Source: an uncultured Bacteroidota bacterium (lineage in GTDB: Bacteria > Bacteroidota > Bacteroidia > Bacteroidales > WCHB1-69). From it: DNA of 39,650 nucleotides. The notes beneath the pieces were generated by a model that was given only the letters and a program-made list of their open reading frames with translations, had not been told where the DNA came from and did no database searches. Every line of letters begins with the position of its first letter. Positions within the stretch are counted from its first letter, which is position 1. Both the position numbers and the translations under genes were made by a program. Positions 16,040 to 24,698 of the stretch are shown here, piece by piece. The DNA lies in assembly GCA_902770735.1 (NCBI GenBank), contig CACXUB010000009.1, forward strand, positions 1 to 39,650, in the 5' to 3' direction.

Positions 16040-16603
16040 ATGGACAACACTCCGACACGGCGGAAAATATTGGGGGTGGATCCCGGCACGAACATCATGG
16101 GCTATGCCGTGTTGAACACGGAGTTGAACAAGTCCGAGGTGGAGGTGCTCAGTGTACTGAAAATGGACAAGTTGGGAGACCCCTACGCCAAGTTGAAATA
16201 CATTTACGAGAAGATCAACGGGTTGATAGAGCAGTATCAGCCTGACATACTGGCGATTGAGGCGCCCTTTTACGGCAAGAACGTGCAGTCGATGCTGAAA
16301 TTGGGCAGGGCGCAGGGCATTGTCATTGCCGCCTCGCTGCACGCGGGCATGGAGGTTCACGAATATTCGCCGCGCAAAATCAAACAGTCAATCACGGGCA
16401 ACGGCAACGCGGCCAAGGAGCAGGTCTCCGACATGTTGTGCCGGATGTATCCGATTTCGCAAAGCATTGAGTATCTAGATGCTACGGATGCATTGGCGGT
16501 GGCTGTCTGCCATCACTTGCAGCAGAAAGTGGTTTTCGGGAAGACGAAGGCCACGGACTGGAAGAGTTTCATCGCGCAAAATGCTGACAGGGTGGTGAAA
16601 TAG
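16040..16603 (+). CDS. ruvC: Holliday junction endonuclease RuvC
   Basis: A 187-residue RNase-H-fold resolvase that cuts four-way DNA junctions with RuvAB. The four acidic catalytic residues are present: D14 (GVDPG), E74 (AIEAPF), D147 and D150 (LDATDALAVA). KNVQSMLKLGRAQG is the usual helix. Length is typical for Bacteroidota. The ATG at 16040 follows the AAGTC-type array by 5 bp and has no SD. An alternative larger frame runs through the upstream gene in another reading and is not credible. Confidence 0.96.
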   Translation: MDNTPTRRKILGVDPGTNIMGYAVLNTELNKSEVEVLSVLKMDKLGDPYAKLKYIYEKINGLIEQYQPDILAIEAPFYGKNVQSMLKLGRAQGIVIAASLHAGMEVHEYSPRKIKQSITGNGNAAKEQVSDMLCRMYPISQSIEYLDATDALAVAVCHHLQQKVVFGKTKATDWKSFIAQNADRVVK

Positions 16604-16663
16604 AGACGTGGCGAGCTGCGTTTCCTCCGAAAAATTGGTGTCTGCGCATATTCGTAATTTATG

Positions 16664-16671
16664 TACATTTG
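16664..16671 (+). promoter_or_regulatory. -7 box TACATTTG of the transketolase operon
   Basis: TACATTTG followed by CCGC, 50 bp before the ATG, with TCTG 19 bp upstream at 16641-16644. The same 13-mer GTACATTTGCCGC recurs at the ClC gene. Confidence 0.65.
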
Positions 16672-16721
16672 CCGCACTAATATTTCAAATTGTAAAAAAA
16701 CAACGATAGCAATATATCATT

Positions 16722-17564
16722 ATGGAAATCAAAGAGTTACAGAATGTTGCAGCGCAAGTGCGCAGAGATATCATCCGTATGGTTCACAGTGCCAAGTCCG
16801 GTCACCCGGGCGGTTCGTTAGGCTGTGCCGATTTTTTGACCGCCTTGTATTTCGATGTGATGGAGATCGATCCCGAGCACTTCACGCGTGAAGGCAACGG
16901 GGAGGACATGTTCTTCCTTTCCAACGGCCACATCAGTCCGGTGCTTTACAGCGTGATGGCCCGTCGCGGTTATTTCCCGATTTCGGAGCTGGCGACATTC
17001 CGCAAGTTAGGCACTCGTCTGCAGGGGCATCCCACGCCGGTCGAGGGTCTGCCCGGCATCCGCGTGGCGTCCGGTTCGCTCGGACAGGGACTTTCCGTTT
17101 CCATCGGAGCGGCGATCGCCAAGAAAGCCAATCAAGACAAGCACCTGGTTTACACGCTCACTGGCGACGGTGAGTTGGAAGAGGGCCAGAACTGGGAGGC
17201 CATCATGTTCGCCGGTGCGAAACACGTTGACAATCTTATCGTTACTGTTGACTATAACAAAAAGCAGATTGACGGCAGCACGGATTCCGTCATGAATCTG
17301 GGCAACCTTCGCGCCAAGTTCGAGGCTTTCCAATGGATGGTCTTCGACATGAACGGCAACGACATGAAGAGCTGCCTGCAGACGCTGAAGCTGGCCAAGA
17401 CCCTTGCCGGCAACCAGAAACCCATCGCCATCCTGATGAAAACCGAAATGGGCCAGGGTGTGGACTTCATGATGGGCACGCACAAATGGCACGGCACGCC
17501 GCCCAACGACGAGCAGGCCGCTGCCGCTCTTGCGCAACTCCCTGAAACACTGGGAGATTACTAA
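16722..17564 (+). CDS. transketolase, N-terminal subunit
   Basis: 280 residues covering the thiamin-diphosphate/Mg-binding half of transketolase. It has VHSAKSGHPGGSLGCADFL (pyrophosphate region), the GDGELEEGQNWEA motif with its Mg-binding Asp and VDYNKKQIDG downstream. Split transketolases need a ~310-residue C-terminal partner, usually encoded next door. Here the next gene is an LptF/G permease and the partner is not in this window, so it must be elsewhere. It transfers two-carbon units between sugar phosphates (pentose phosphate pathway). It heads a tight cluster ending with DXS, which uses the products of this pathway. Confidence 0.93.
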   Translation: MEIKELQNVAAQVRRDIIRMVHSAKSGHPGGSLGCADFLTALYFDVMEIDPEHFTREGNGEDMFFLSNGHISPVLYSVMARRGYFPISELATFRKLGTRLQGHPTPVEGLPGIRVASGSLGQGLSVSIGAAIAKKANQDKHLVYTLTGDGELEEGQNWEAIMFAGAKHVDNLIVTVDYNKKQIDGSTDSVMNLGNLRAKFEAFQWMVFDMNGNDMKSCLQTLKLAKTLAGNQKPIAILMKTEMGQGVDFMMGTHKWHGTPPNDEQAAAALAQLPETLGDY

Positions 17565-17576
17565 TACTTTCTCCCT

Positions 17577-19046
17577 GTGAAAATCGTCAACAAATACCTC
17601 TGCAAGAATTTTCTCGGGCCCTTTTGCCTGACCTTCTTTGTGGCGCTCTTTGTCCTGCTCATGCAATTCGTGTGGAAGTGGGTGGATGAGCTCGTGGGCA
17701 AAGGTCTGGAGGTATCTGTGATGCTGAAACTGCTTTTCTACGCGGCTGTTTCGCTTTCCTCAATGGCGTTCCCGCTGGCGGTGATGCTCGCTTCGTTGAT
17801 GACCTTCGGCAACATGGGCGAACGCTACGAGATCGTGGCGCTGAAGTCCGCCGGCATCTCCACCCGCCGGATGATGACCCCGCTGGCGTTCCTCACCGTG
17901 TTGATCACTATCCTTTCCTTTGTGGTCTCCGACCAAGTCATCCCGCGCGCAACCCTGAAACTCAGGATGTTGCTGTATGACATTCAAGAGCAGAAGCCTG
18001 CACTCAACATCGAGGAGGGCGTTTTCTACAACGGCTTCGACAACTATTCGATTTTGGTGGGCAAGAAGATGCCGGACGGCGAAACGGTGAAGGACATCCT
18101 GATTTACGACCATTCCCGGCGGCAGGGCAACACCTGTGTGACCTATGCCGAATCCGGCACCATGAGCGTCACCCCCGACAAACACTATCTGATTTTCACC
18201 TTGAGGAACGGAGCCTATTGGGACGAAACCTCCACCATGGGCGTCAGCCGGAACAAACGGTCGCAGCTGCCGCTGATGCGCGCCTCCTTCGACAAACAGT
18301 ACAAACGATTCGACATGTCCGATTTCTCCCTGAGCCAAGTCGATGCCGAACTGTTCGAAGGTCACTCCTCCTCCATGACGAACAAGCAGCTGAGTGCGCA
18401 GATTGACAGCATGAAAAAACAAATCAGCGAGATTGAGAAGAACACCACGAACATGTTTTTCAGCAATCTGCACTATTACGACAACCACGTCCGGCACAAC
18501 GAAAAGTTCAAAAAACTGGAGACATCCAAGAGACTGGATTTGTCTGCCATGTCGCCGGAACAGCGAAACCGCATCCTGAACAACGCCGAAAACACCTCGC
18601 GATCGTTCATCTACTCCATGCAGTTCAACTACACGGACGCCAACTACCGCACATCCAACATGTGGTCCTATCAGATCGAGCTCCAGCGCAAATACCGGCT
18701 CGCCGTAGCCTGTCTGCTCTTCTTTTTCATCGGGGCGCCGTTAGGTTCCATCATCCGGAAGGGCGGCATCGCCATACCGCTGGTGTTCACCGTCGGTTTC
18801 TTTGTCATCTACTTCGCCCTTTCCGTCATCGGGGAAAAAATCGCCAAGGGCAGCACCATGCCCGTCTGGTTCGGCACCTGGATGTCCTCGTTCATCCTGC
18901 TTCCGCTCTGCGTCTTCCTGACCTATCACGCCACCATGGACACCGCCGTGCTTTCCCCGGACACCTATGCCAAATGGATGGATAAAATCAAACAAATAAA
19001 ACTTTTCTCCAAAAAACGACATGAAGATTCTGCAACTTTGCCATAA
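17577..19046 (+). CDS. LptF/LptG-family permease (YjgP/YjgQ)
   Basis: A 489-residue inner-membrane protein of the LPS transport ABC exporter LptBFG. Three N-terminal TM helices (about 12-35, 55-78, 98-118), a long periplasmic beta-jellyroll plus a charged coiled-coil-like stretch (KKQISEIEKN, about 278-290), and three C-terminal TM helices (about 378-460) with FFFIGAPLGSIIRKGG, a family signature. The GTG start 12 bp after the transketolase stop is favoured because the MKIVNKYLCKNFLGPF N-terminus matches the family. The 3' end overlaps the next gene by 26 bp. Confidence 0.92.
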   Translation: MKIVNKYLCKNFLGPFCLTFFVALFVLLMQFVWKWVDELVGKGLEVSVMLKLLFYAAVSLSSMAFPLAVMLASLMTFGNMGERYEIVALKSAGISTRRMMTPLAFLTVLITILSFVVSDQVIPRATLKLRMLLYDIQEQKPALNIEEGVFYNGFDNYSILVGKKMPDGETVKDILIYDHSRRQGNTCVTYAESGTMSVTPDKHYLIFTLRNGAYWDETSTMGVSRNKRSQLPLMRASFDKQYKRFDMSDFSLSQVDAELFEGHSSSMTNKQLSAQIDSMKKQISEIEKNTTNMFFSNLHYYDNHVRHNEKFKKLETSKRLDLSAMSPEQRNRILNNAENTSRSFIYSMQFNYTDANYRTSNMWSYQIELQRKYRLAVACLLFFFIGAPLGSIIRKGGIAIPLVFTVGFFVIYFALSVIGEKIAKGSTMPVWFGTWMSSFILLPLCVFLTYHATMDTAVLSPDTYAKWMDKIKQIKLFSKKRHEDSATLP

Positions 19047-20235
19047 GACGCCTTTGCCCGCCATCGACGGCGGCTGTATCGCCATCAACAATATCACGCA
19101 ATGCCTGTTAGACAGCGGGTTGGACGTGAAGGTGCTTGCCGTGGCCACGCCCAAGCACCCGTTTGTGGTGTCGGCGTATTCCCGAGACTACTTGATCAAA
19201 ACCCGCTTCGAGTCCGTATATATCGACACCACGCCCCACAAATGGGAGGCCATGAAGACGCTCTTCACAGGGCGGTCCTACCAGATTAGCCGTTTTTACC
19301 ACAAAAACATGGCCTCGAAACTGACAGAGACGCTCAAAAAGGAGGCTTTCGACATCGTTCACATCGAATCCATCTACATGGCGCCCTACATTCCGCTGAT
19401 ACGCAAGTATTCGAATGCGAAAATTTTGATGCGCCTGCACAATATCGAGCACCAGATTTGGGAACGGTTATCCGAAAACGAGCGCAACCCCATTATGAAG
19501 CTCGCGTACCGGGTCAACGCACACCAGCTCAAGCGCGTGGAACGGAAGATCCTGCACGAGGTTGACGGCTACATGCCGATTTCCGAACCCGACCACCAGT
19601 ATTTCCACGCCACCGCCCCCAACGTGCCCGGGATGGTGATCCCCTTCGGCATCAATGTGGATAATTACGACATGGAAGATGACGACTACATCGCCACCGA
19701 CCAACCGACGCTTTTTCATCTGGGAAGTATGAACTGGTCGCCGAACGTGGAGGGCATCGAATGGTTTTTGGACGAAGTGTGGCCCGAGATTGTGGCCGCG
19801 CACCCCAATCTGACTTTCACGCTGGCCGGCCACGACATTCCCGACAGCATCCGCAACCGCAATGACAAGAACGTCATCGTGCTCGGATCCATTCCCAACG
19901 CCAACGAATTCATGATGGACTATGACATCATGGTGGTGCCGCTGCTTTCCGGCAGCGGCATCCGCATCAAGATTGTGGAGGCCATGGCGCTGGGCCGCGT
20001 GGTCATCACCACCTCCATAGGCGCGGAAGGTCTTGACGTGCAGGACGGCAAGCACCTGTTCATCGCCAACACGCCCGAAGAGTTCGTGGCGGTGGTCAAC
20101 AAGTGTGTCGCCATGCCCGACTTATGCTCCATCATCAGCGAAAATGCGCAGCATTACATTTCTGTGCACCATAACAATGCGGTGATTGCCCAGCAAATCA
20201 CCGATTTCTATCATCAAGTTTCCGGGAAAGAATGA
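19021..20235 (+). CDS. GT-B glycosyltransferase (GT4-like)
   Basis: A 404-residue GT-B enzyme. The N-terminal domain has MKILQLCHKTPLPAIDGG and the substrate-binding HNIEH segment (about 141-145); the C-terminal Rossmann domain has LFHLGSMNWSPNVEGIEWFL, VVPLLSGSGIRIKIVEAMALG (E7-type motif, read in pieces) and TTSIGAEGLD, typical of GT4 enzymes. It probably adds a sugar to LPS or another envelope glycan, consistent with the LptF/G neighbour it overlaps by 26 bp. Donor and acceptor cannot be told. The stop overlaps the dxs start as ATGA. Confidence 0.88.
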   Translation: MKILQLCHKTPLPAIDGGCIAINNITQCLLDSGLDVKVLAVATPKHPFVVSAYSRDYLIKTRFESVYIDTTPHKWEAMKTLFTGRSYQISRFYHKNMASKLTETLKKEAFDIVHIESIYMAPYIPLIRKYSNAKILMRLHNIEHQIWERLSENERNPIMKLAYRVNAHQLKRVERKILHEVDGYMPISEPDHQYFHATAPNVPGMVIPFGINVDNYDMEDDDYIATDQPTLFHLGSMNWSPNVEGIEWFLDEVWPEIVAAHPNLTFTLAGHDIPDSIRNRNDKNVIVLGSIPNANEFMMDYDIMVVPLLSGSGIRIKIVEAMALGRVVITTSIGAEGLDVQDGKHLFIANTPEEFVAVVNKCVAMPDLCSIISENAQHYISVHHNNAVIAQQITDFYHQVSGKE

Positions 20236-22130
20236 GCGAGTTGCTGTCACAAATCCAATCTGTCGAAGATCTGCGCAAACTGCCCGTCGGGGCGCTGCCC
20301 CAGTTGTGCGACGAGTTGCGGCAGTTCATCATCGAGCAGACCTCGCAACATCCGGGGCACCTCGGTTCCAGCCTCGGCGTGGTGGAGTTGACCGTGGCCA
20401 TCCACTATGTCTTCGACACTCCCAACGACAAGCTGATCTGGGATGTGGGTCACCAGGCCTACTGCCATAAGATCCTGACGGGGCGCAAAGAGCAGTTCAA
20501 CACCAACCGCTGCTACGGCGGCATCAGTGGATTCCCACGCCGCGAGGAGAGCGAGTTCGACGCGTTCGGCACCGGGCACTCGTCCACGTCCATCTCCGCC
20601 GCATTGGGAATGGCGGTGGCGGCCAAGATGGAGGGCGACACCACACGGAACCATATCGCCGTCATCGGTGACGGCGCCATCGGAGGCGGCATGGCCTTCG
20701 AAGCCATGAACCAAGCGCCCTACCGCGATGTCAACATGCTGGTGATTCTGAACGACAACAAGATATCCATCGACAAGAGCACCGGCGCGATGAGCAAATA
20801 CCTGCTCTCCATCACCGCCTCGCCCGCCTACAACCGGATAAAGAACAGGATCTGGAACTTTTTCACCTTCCGGACCAACCATCCCAACCGCGTCACGAAT
20901 TTCTTCAGCAAGATGGGCAACACCACGAAAGGCTGGCTGCTGGGTGGAAGCAATCTGTTCCAAAGTCTCGGCTACCGCTACTTCGGTCCCGCCAACGGAC
21001 ACGATGTAGTCTATTTGGTGAAGACCCTCCAGGCGCTTAAAGTCCTGCCCGGTTTAAAACTGCTGCATGTCCTTACCGTCAAGGGCAAAGGACTGGATGC
21101 CGCGGAACAAAACCAGACCCAATATCACGCTCCCGGCAAGTTCAATCCCGAAACCGGAGAAATCATACACACCGAAGCAAAGGCGCAACCTCCTAAATAT
21201 CAAGACGTTTTCGGCAACACCATCTTGGAATTCGCCCACAAAGACGAAAAAGTCGTCGGCATCACGCCGGCCATGGCCACGGGGTGCTCACTCACCATCA
21301 TGGACGCCGTCTATCCCAACCGCGTGTTCGACGTGGGCATCGCCGAGCAACATGCCGTGACCTTCGCAGCAGGCTTGGCCACAGAAGGTTTCATCCCGTT
21401 CTGCAACATCTACTCCTCTTTTCTGCAACGCGGCTACGACCAGGTGATTCACGACGTGGCACTGCAGAAACTTCCGGTCATCTTCTGCATCGACCGTGCG
21501 GGACTGGTAGGCGAGGACGGTGCGACACATCAAGGATCCTTCGACTTGGCGTTCCTGCGCTGCATTCCCGACCTTATCATCGCCGCGCCGCGCAACGAAC
21601 ACGAGTTGCGCAACCTGATGCTTACGGCCTACCAAAACGCAAAGAATCAAGGACTTCCATTCGTCATCCGTTACCCTCGCGGGCGCGGCGTGCTCGTGGA
21701 TTGGCACAACGAACCGAAAGTTTTGCCCATCGGAAAAGGGGAAATGTTGCGCGAAGGCGAGAAAGTGCTGTTGCTGACACTCGGACCGCTCGGCAATGCC
21801 GTGGAGAACGTGCTGCAAAAATTAGAAGCGGAGGGCATCCGCGCCGCGCACTACGACGTCCGATTCCTTAAACCTCTGGACGAGAATATTTTAGATAAAT
21901 TTGCAACAGAATATTCGGCGTGGATTACCGTGGAAGACGGCACCGAAAAGGGAGGGCTGTTCTCGGAAATTTCCGAATTCCTCGCCCGCAGGGACGCACG
22001 ACCGCGTCTGTTGCACATTGCCCTACCCGACCGCTTCATCTCCCACGGCGACATCCCTCACCTGTACAAGGAGGTGGGCTTCGACGAGGAGGCGATAGCG
22101 GAGAAAGTGAAAGAGGCGTGGGGGGATTAG
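20232..22130 (+). CDS. dxs: 1-deoxy-D-xylulose-5-phosphate synthase
   Basis: A 632-residue thiamin-diphosphate enzyme making DXP from pyruvate and glyceraldehyde-3-P, the first step of the MEP isoprenoid pathway. It has HPGHLGSSLG (substrate/TPP region, about 40-49), IWDVGHQAYCHKILTGR, the TPP motif GDGAIGGGMAFEAMN, VKGKGLDAAE, and FDVGIAEQHAVTFAAGLA (catalytic Glu region, about 373-390). The length is close to the usual ~620-640. It is coupled to the glycosyltransferase by an ATGA overlap, a plausible link between undecaprenyl-carrier supply and glycan synthesis. Confidence 0.97.
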   Translation: MSELLSQIQSVEDLRKLPVGALPQLCDELRQFIIEQTSQHPGHLGSSLGVVELTVAIHYVFDTPNDKLIWDVGHQAYCHKILTGRKEQFNTNRCYGGISGFPRREESEFDAFGTGHSSTSISAALGMAVAAKMEGDTTRNHIAVIGDGAIGGGMAFEAMNQAPYRDVNMLVILNDNKISIDKSTGAMSKYLLSITASPAYNRIKNRIWNFFTFRTNHPNRVTNFFSKMGNTTKGWLLGGSNLFQSLGYRYFGPANGHDVVYLVKTLQALKVLPGLKLLHVLTVKGKGLDAAEQNQTQYHAPGKFNPETGEIIHTEAKAQPPKYQDVFGNTILEFAHKDEKVVGITPAMATGCSLTIMDAVYPNRVFDVGIAEQHAVTFAAGLATEGFIPFCNIYSSFLQRGYDQVIHDVALQKLPVIFCIDRAGLVGEDGATHQGSFDLAFLRCIPDLIIAAPRNEHELRNLMLTAYQNAKNQGLPFVIRYPRGRGVLVDWHNEPKVLPIGKGEMLREGEKVLLLTLGPLGNAVENVLQKLEAEGIRAAHYDVRFLKPLDENILDKFATEYSAWITVEDGTEKGGLFSEISEFLARRDARPRLLHIALPDRFISHGDIPHLYKEVGFDEEAIAEKVKEAWGD

Positions 22131-22169
22131 CTGTTGGCTATTGGCTATTGGCTGTTAGCTGTTGGCTTG
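22128..22169 (+). repeat. 7-nt repeat array, unit GCTGTTGG/GCTATTGG
   Basis: Five to six imperfect GCTRTTGG units run from the dxs stop (whose TAG is part of it) to 43 bp before the fucosidase ATG. Same family as the array before rpoD. Confidence 0.85.
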
Positions 22170-22211
22170 CCAAAAGCAAAAGGATAAAGACAAATAGAAA
22201 AAAACGATATT

Positions 22212-23624
22212 ATGACATACAAAAAGTTACTCTTCTTCCCGTTGTTGTTTTGGACAATTTGTTCATTCTCAACCTTATACGCACAAAGCGAACAGCAGTT
22301 CGAGACCGACCCCGTCATCCTGAACCGTATCGGTCAGTGGCAGGATCTGAAGTTCGGGCTGATGATGCACTGGGGAATTTACGCGCAGTGGGGCGTGGTG
22401 GAGTCGTGGTCGATTTGCAACGAGCCATGGATTGACCGCGGTGGCGTCCCATACACCGACTACAAAGCTAATTATCAGGCACTTAACAAGACATTCAACC
22501 CGACAAAATTCGATCCTGAATCGTGGGCGAAGCTGGCCAAGGACTGCGGCATGAAGTACTTCGTCTTCACCACCAAGCACCACGACGGCTTCTGCATGTA
22601 CAATACGAAAGAGACCGACTACGCCATCACCGGCAAAGAGTGCCCGTTTTCGAATAATCCCAAGGCGGATGTCACTGGCGAGCTGGTGAAAGCCTTCCGA
22701 AACCAAGGGCTTTGGACGGGACTCTACTTCTCGAAACCCGACTGGCATTGTCCCGACTATTGGGCGCCGGAGTGGGCCACCCCCGACCGCAACGTCAACT
22801 ACGACCCCACGAAACACCCCGACCGGTGGGAGAAATATTGCGACTTCACCCGCAAACAGCTGCACGAGTTGGCCAACAACTACGGCGACATCGACATTCT
22901 CTGGCTCGACGGCGGCTGGGTTCGCCCCGAATGGAGCGTGGACGAAGAGACCCGTGACTGGCTTGGCTGTCAGGGCTGGATCCAGGACATCGACATGGCG
23001 CGGGTGGCCAAGGACGTGCGCGCCAACAACCCCGACCTCATCATCGTCGATCGCAGCGTGCACGGCAAATACGAAAACTACCGCACCCCCGAGCAACAGG
23101 TTCCCGACACGCTCCTGCCTTACCCGTGGGAGACCTGCATGTCGATGGGCGACTCCTGGTCTTACGTGGCCACCGACAACTACAAATCCACTAACCGACT
23201 GATACACTTGTTGATAGATATTGTTGCCAAAGGCGGAAACTTCCTACTGAATGTGGGGCCGTCGCCTGAGGGCACGCTGCCGCAAACCGCTGTAGAACGT
23301 CTGCAAGATATGGGCAAATGGCTGAATGTCAATGGGAAAGCGATTTACAACACCCGCCCGTGCCTACCCTATTGTTACGGTCAGGTACGTTTCACCCAAA
23401 GCAAGGAAGGACAACGTTATGCGCTGCTGTTGATCCCTGAAAACGAGGCTGTTCCCGCCACCTACACCTTCAAAGGCACCGAAAAACCGGTGAAGACCGG
23501 CAAGGCCGCCATCCTCGGCACCTCCGAAAAGGCCACCGTCTCCAAGAAGGGCGACGAATACACCATCTCCCTCCCGAAAGGCGTGCGCCAAAAAGCGAAA
23601 GACGCCGTGGTCGTGCTGCTTTAG
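22212..23624 (+). CDS. GH29 alpha-L-fucosidase, exported
   Basis: A 470-residue secreted glycoside hydrolase with signal peptide (KKLLFFPLLFWTICSF, Ala-x-Ala-type cut near LYAQS). The GH29 (beta/alpha)8 domain (about 30-360) has KFGLMMHWGIYAQWGVVESW, VFTTKHHDGFCMY with the family's HHDGF at 123-127, GLYFSKPDWHCPD and DILWLDGGW with the nucleophile Asp233. A C-terminal beta domain follows (about 380-470) with fucosidase-typical NTRPCLPY. GH29 removes alpha-fucose from host or plant glycans, such as mucin or xyloglucan, which suits a gut organism. No SusC/D neighbours are present. Confidence 0.93.
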   Translation: MTYKKLLFFPLLFWTICSFSTLYAQSEQQFETDPVILNRIGQWQDLKFGLMMHWGIYAQWGVVESWSICNEPWIDRGGVPYTDYKANYQALNKTFNPTKFDPESWAKLAKDCGMKYFVFTTKHHDGFCMYNTKETDYAITGKECPFSNNPKADVTGELVKAFRNQGLWTGLYFSKPDWHCPDYWAPEWATPDRNVNYDPTKHPDRWEKYCDFTRKQLHELANNYGDIDILWLDGGWVRPEWSVDEETRDWLGCQGWIQDIDMARVAKDVRANNPDLIIVDRSVHGKYENYRTPEQQVPDTLLPYPWETCMSMGDSWSYVATDNYKSTNRLIHLLIDIVAKGGNFLLNVGPSPEGTLPQTAVERLQDMGKWLNVNGKAIYNTRPCLPYCYGQVRFTQSKEGQRYALLLIPENEAVPATYTFKGTEKPVKTGKAAILGTSEKATVSKKGDEYTISLPKGVRQKAKDAVVVLL

Positions 23625-23660
23625 TGAGACTTACGACTTGAGATAAAGTACGTTTAATCC

Positions 23661-24476
23661 ATGAATATTTTAAAAAACTTCTCATCCCCCTCCTCTGGAA
23701 GGGTGCCCTCTGGGCGGGATGGTAGGGGCAAGGCGATAGCCGCAGTGTGGGGGCTGGCCATAGCAGCTGCACTACTATGTTGCGTGTCCTGTCACTCCAC
23801 GTCAAAAGAGAAGGGGACTACAACCGTCACCATTCTCGAAAAACAGCAGCCCGAGGCACCCAAATACACGGAGATGGAGCAGCAACTCCTCGACTTCGGG
23901 TTGGTGGACATCGCTGAGGTCGATTCCACCATCGGGGTGTTCATCGTCTATGCCACCCCGGACAACTTCCTCGGGCACGTCTTGTATCCCGAAATCCACC
24001 ATGCTTTCGCGATTCCCGCCATGGCGCAGAAGCTCGCGAGAGCACAACAACGGCTGAAAGCTATCCGTCCGGACCTTTCGCTACTCGTTTACGACGCCGC
24101 CCGTCCGCTCAGCGTGCAGCGCGAAATGTGGGAGTCGGTGAAAGGGACACCCAACATCTCGTTTGTGGCGAACCCCGCCAAAGGACGCGGGATGCACAAT
24201 TACGGCGCGGCGGTCGATATCACCATCATGGACAGTACGGGAAACCCGCTGCCCATGGGCTCCAAGCACGACTATTTCGGCCCGGAGGCGCGTATCGACC
24301 ACGAGTCGGAATTAGTCGCCAACGGTCTGATAACCAAAGAAGAACTGGAGAACCGCAAACTCTTGCGCCGTGTAATGACCGAAAGCGGTTTCATCACCTG
24401 CGTGTCCGAATGGTGGCATTTCAACCACATTCCGTCGATCCGGGCGAAGTCGGAACTGAAAATCATCGATCTGTAG
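23661..24476 (+). CDS. VanX/DdpX-like D-Ala-D-Ala dipeptidase (peptidase M15D), lipoprotein
   Basis: A 271-residue Zn dipeptidase likely cutting D-Ala-D-Ala or peptidoglycan-derived D,D-dipeptides. Signatures: VYDAARPLSVQREMW (Arg148), GMHNYGAAVDITI (H179, D186) and EWWHF (E250, H253), matching the M15D SxHxxGxAxD and ExxH zinc/catalytic set, although Met replaces Ser before the first His. After a hydrophobic stretch come Cys40, Cys41 and Cys44; one probably is the lipid anchor. Residues ~9-23 (SPSSGRVPSGRDGRG) lie in a GC-rich repeat-like insertion (23685-23729) that lengthens the signal n-region. It is 36 bp after the fucosidase and ends before a terminator and tRNA-Ala. Confidence 0.88.
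   Translation: MNILKNFSSPSSGRVPSGRDGRGKAIAAVWGLAIAAALLCCVSCHSTSKEKGTTTVTILEKQQPEAPKYTEMEQQLLDFGLVDIAEVDSTIGVFIVYATPDNFLGHVLYPEIHHAFAIPAMAQKLARAQQRLKAIRPDLSLLVYDAARPLSVQREMWESVKGTPNISFVANPAKGRGMHNYGAAVDITIMDSTGNPLPMGSKHDYFGPEARIDHESELVANGLITKEELENRKLLRRVMTESGFITCVSEWWHFNHIPSIRAKSELKIIDL
23685..23729 (+). repeat. GC-rich repeat-like insert inside the dipeptidase signal region
   Basis: A C/G-tract stretch (CCCCCTCCTCTGG, GCCCTCTGGGC, GGTAGGGG) unlike flanking coding sequence, with a GCCC-TCT-GGGC palindrome in its middle. In Bacteroidota I have seen very similar CCCCTCC/GGGCGGG-type dispersed repeats, from memory only. It stays in frame. Confidence 0.45.
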
Positions 24477-24497
24477 CGATTGTTTTACGCAAGCAAC

Positions 24498-24534
24498 AAA
24501 AAAAACACCCGCAAAATTTGCAGGTGTTTTTTTT
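24498..24534. terminator. bidirectional terminator between the dipeptidase and tRNA-Ala
   Basis: Perfect 12-bp arms (AAAAAAAACACC at 24498-24509 and its complement at 24523-24534) flank a 13-nt centre that can itself pair (GCAAA/TTTGC). A8 and T8 tracts fit termination on both strands. The tRNA 3' end is 2 bp away. Confidence 0.9.
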
Positions 24535-24535
24535 G

Positions 24536-24609
24536 TGGAGCGTATGAGAATCGAACTCACGACCTCTTGACTGCCAGTCAAACGCTCTAGCCAACTGAGC
24601 TAACGCCCC
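24536..24609 (-). tRNA. tRNA-Ala (anticodon GGC)
   Basis: A 74-nt cloverleaf. Acceptor GGGGCGT/ACGCTCC has the alanine-identity G3-T70 wobble pair. Anticodon loop CTGGCAG gives GGC, reading GCC and GCT. T-loop TTCGATT, discriminator A; CCA is not encoded. Confidence 0.96.
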
Positions 24610-24627
24610 ATCGTTTGAATTCGGCGG

Positions 24628-24635
24628 CAAAGATA
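24628..24635 (-). promoter_or_regulatory. -7 box TATCTTTG of tRNA-Ala
   Basis: TATCTTTG followed by GCCGCC on the minus strand, 18 bp before the tRNA. Confidence 0.6.
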
Positions 24636-24698
24636 CACTTTTTTTCGATATGCGGCGTGTTTTTCTTCGGCTTTTGGCTTTTCGCTATTGAATGTCAG

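Noticed and set aside
15665..16603. A longer reading of ruvC running back through the protease gene (312 codons)
   Set aside because: The upstream part is a shadow frame in the protease coding region; the real ruvC starts at 16040.
22212..22260. A fucosidase start further upstream in the repeat array
   Set aside because: The ATG at 22212 gives a proper signal peptide; earlier codons lie in non-coding repeat sequence.
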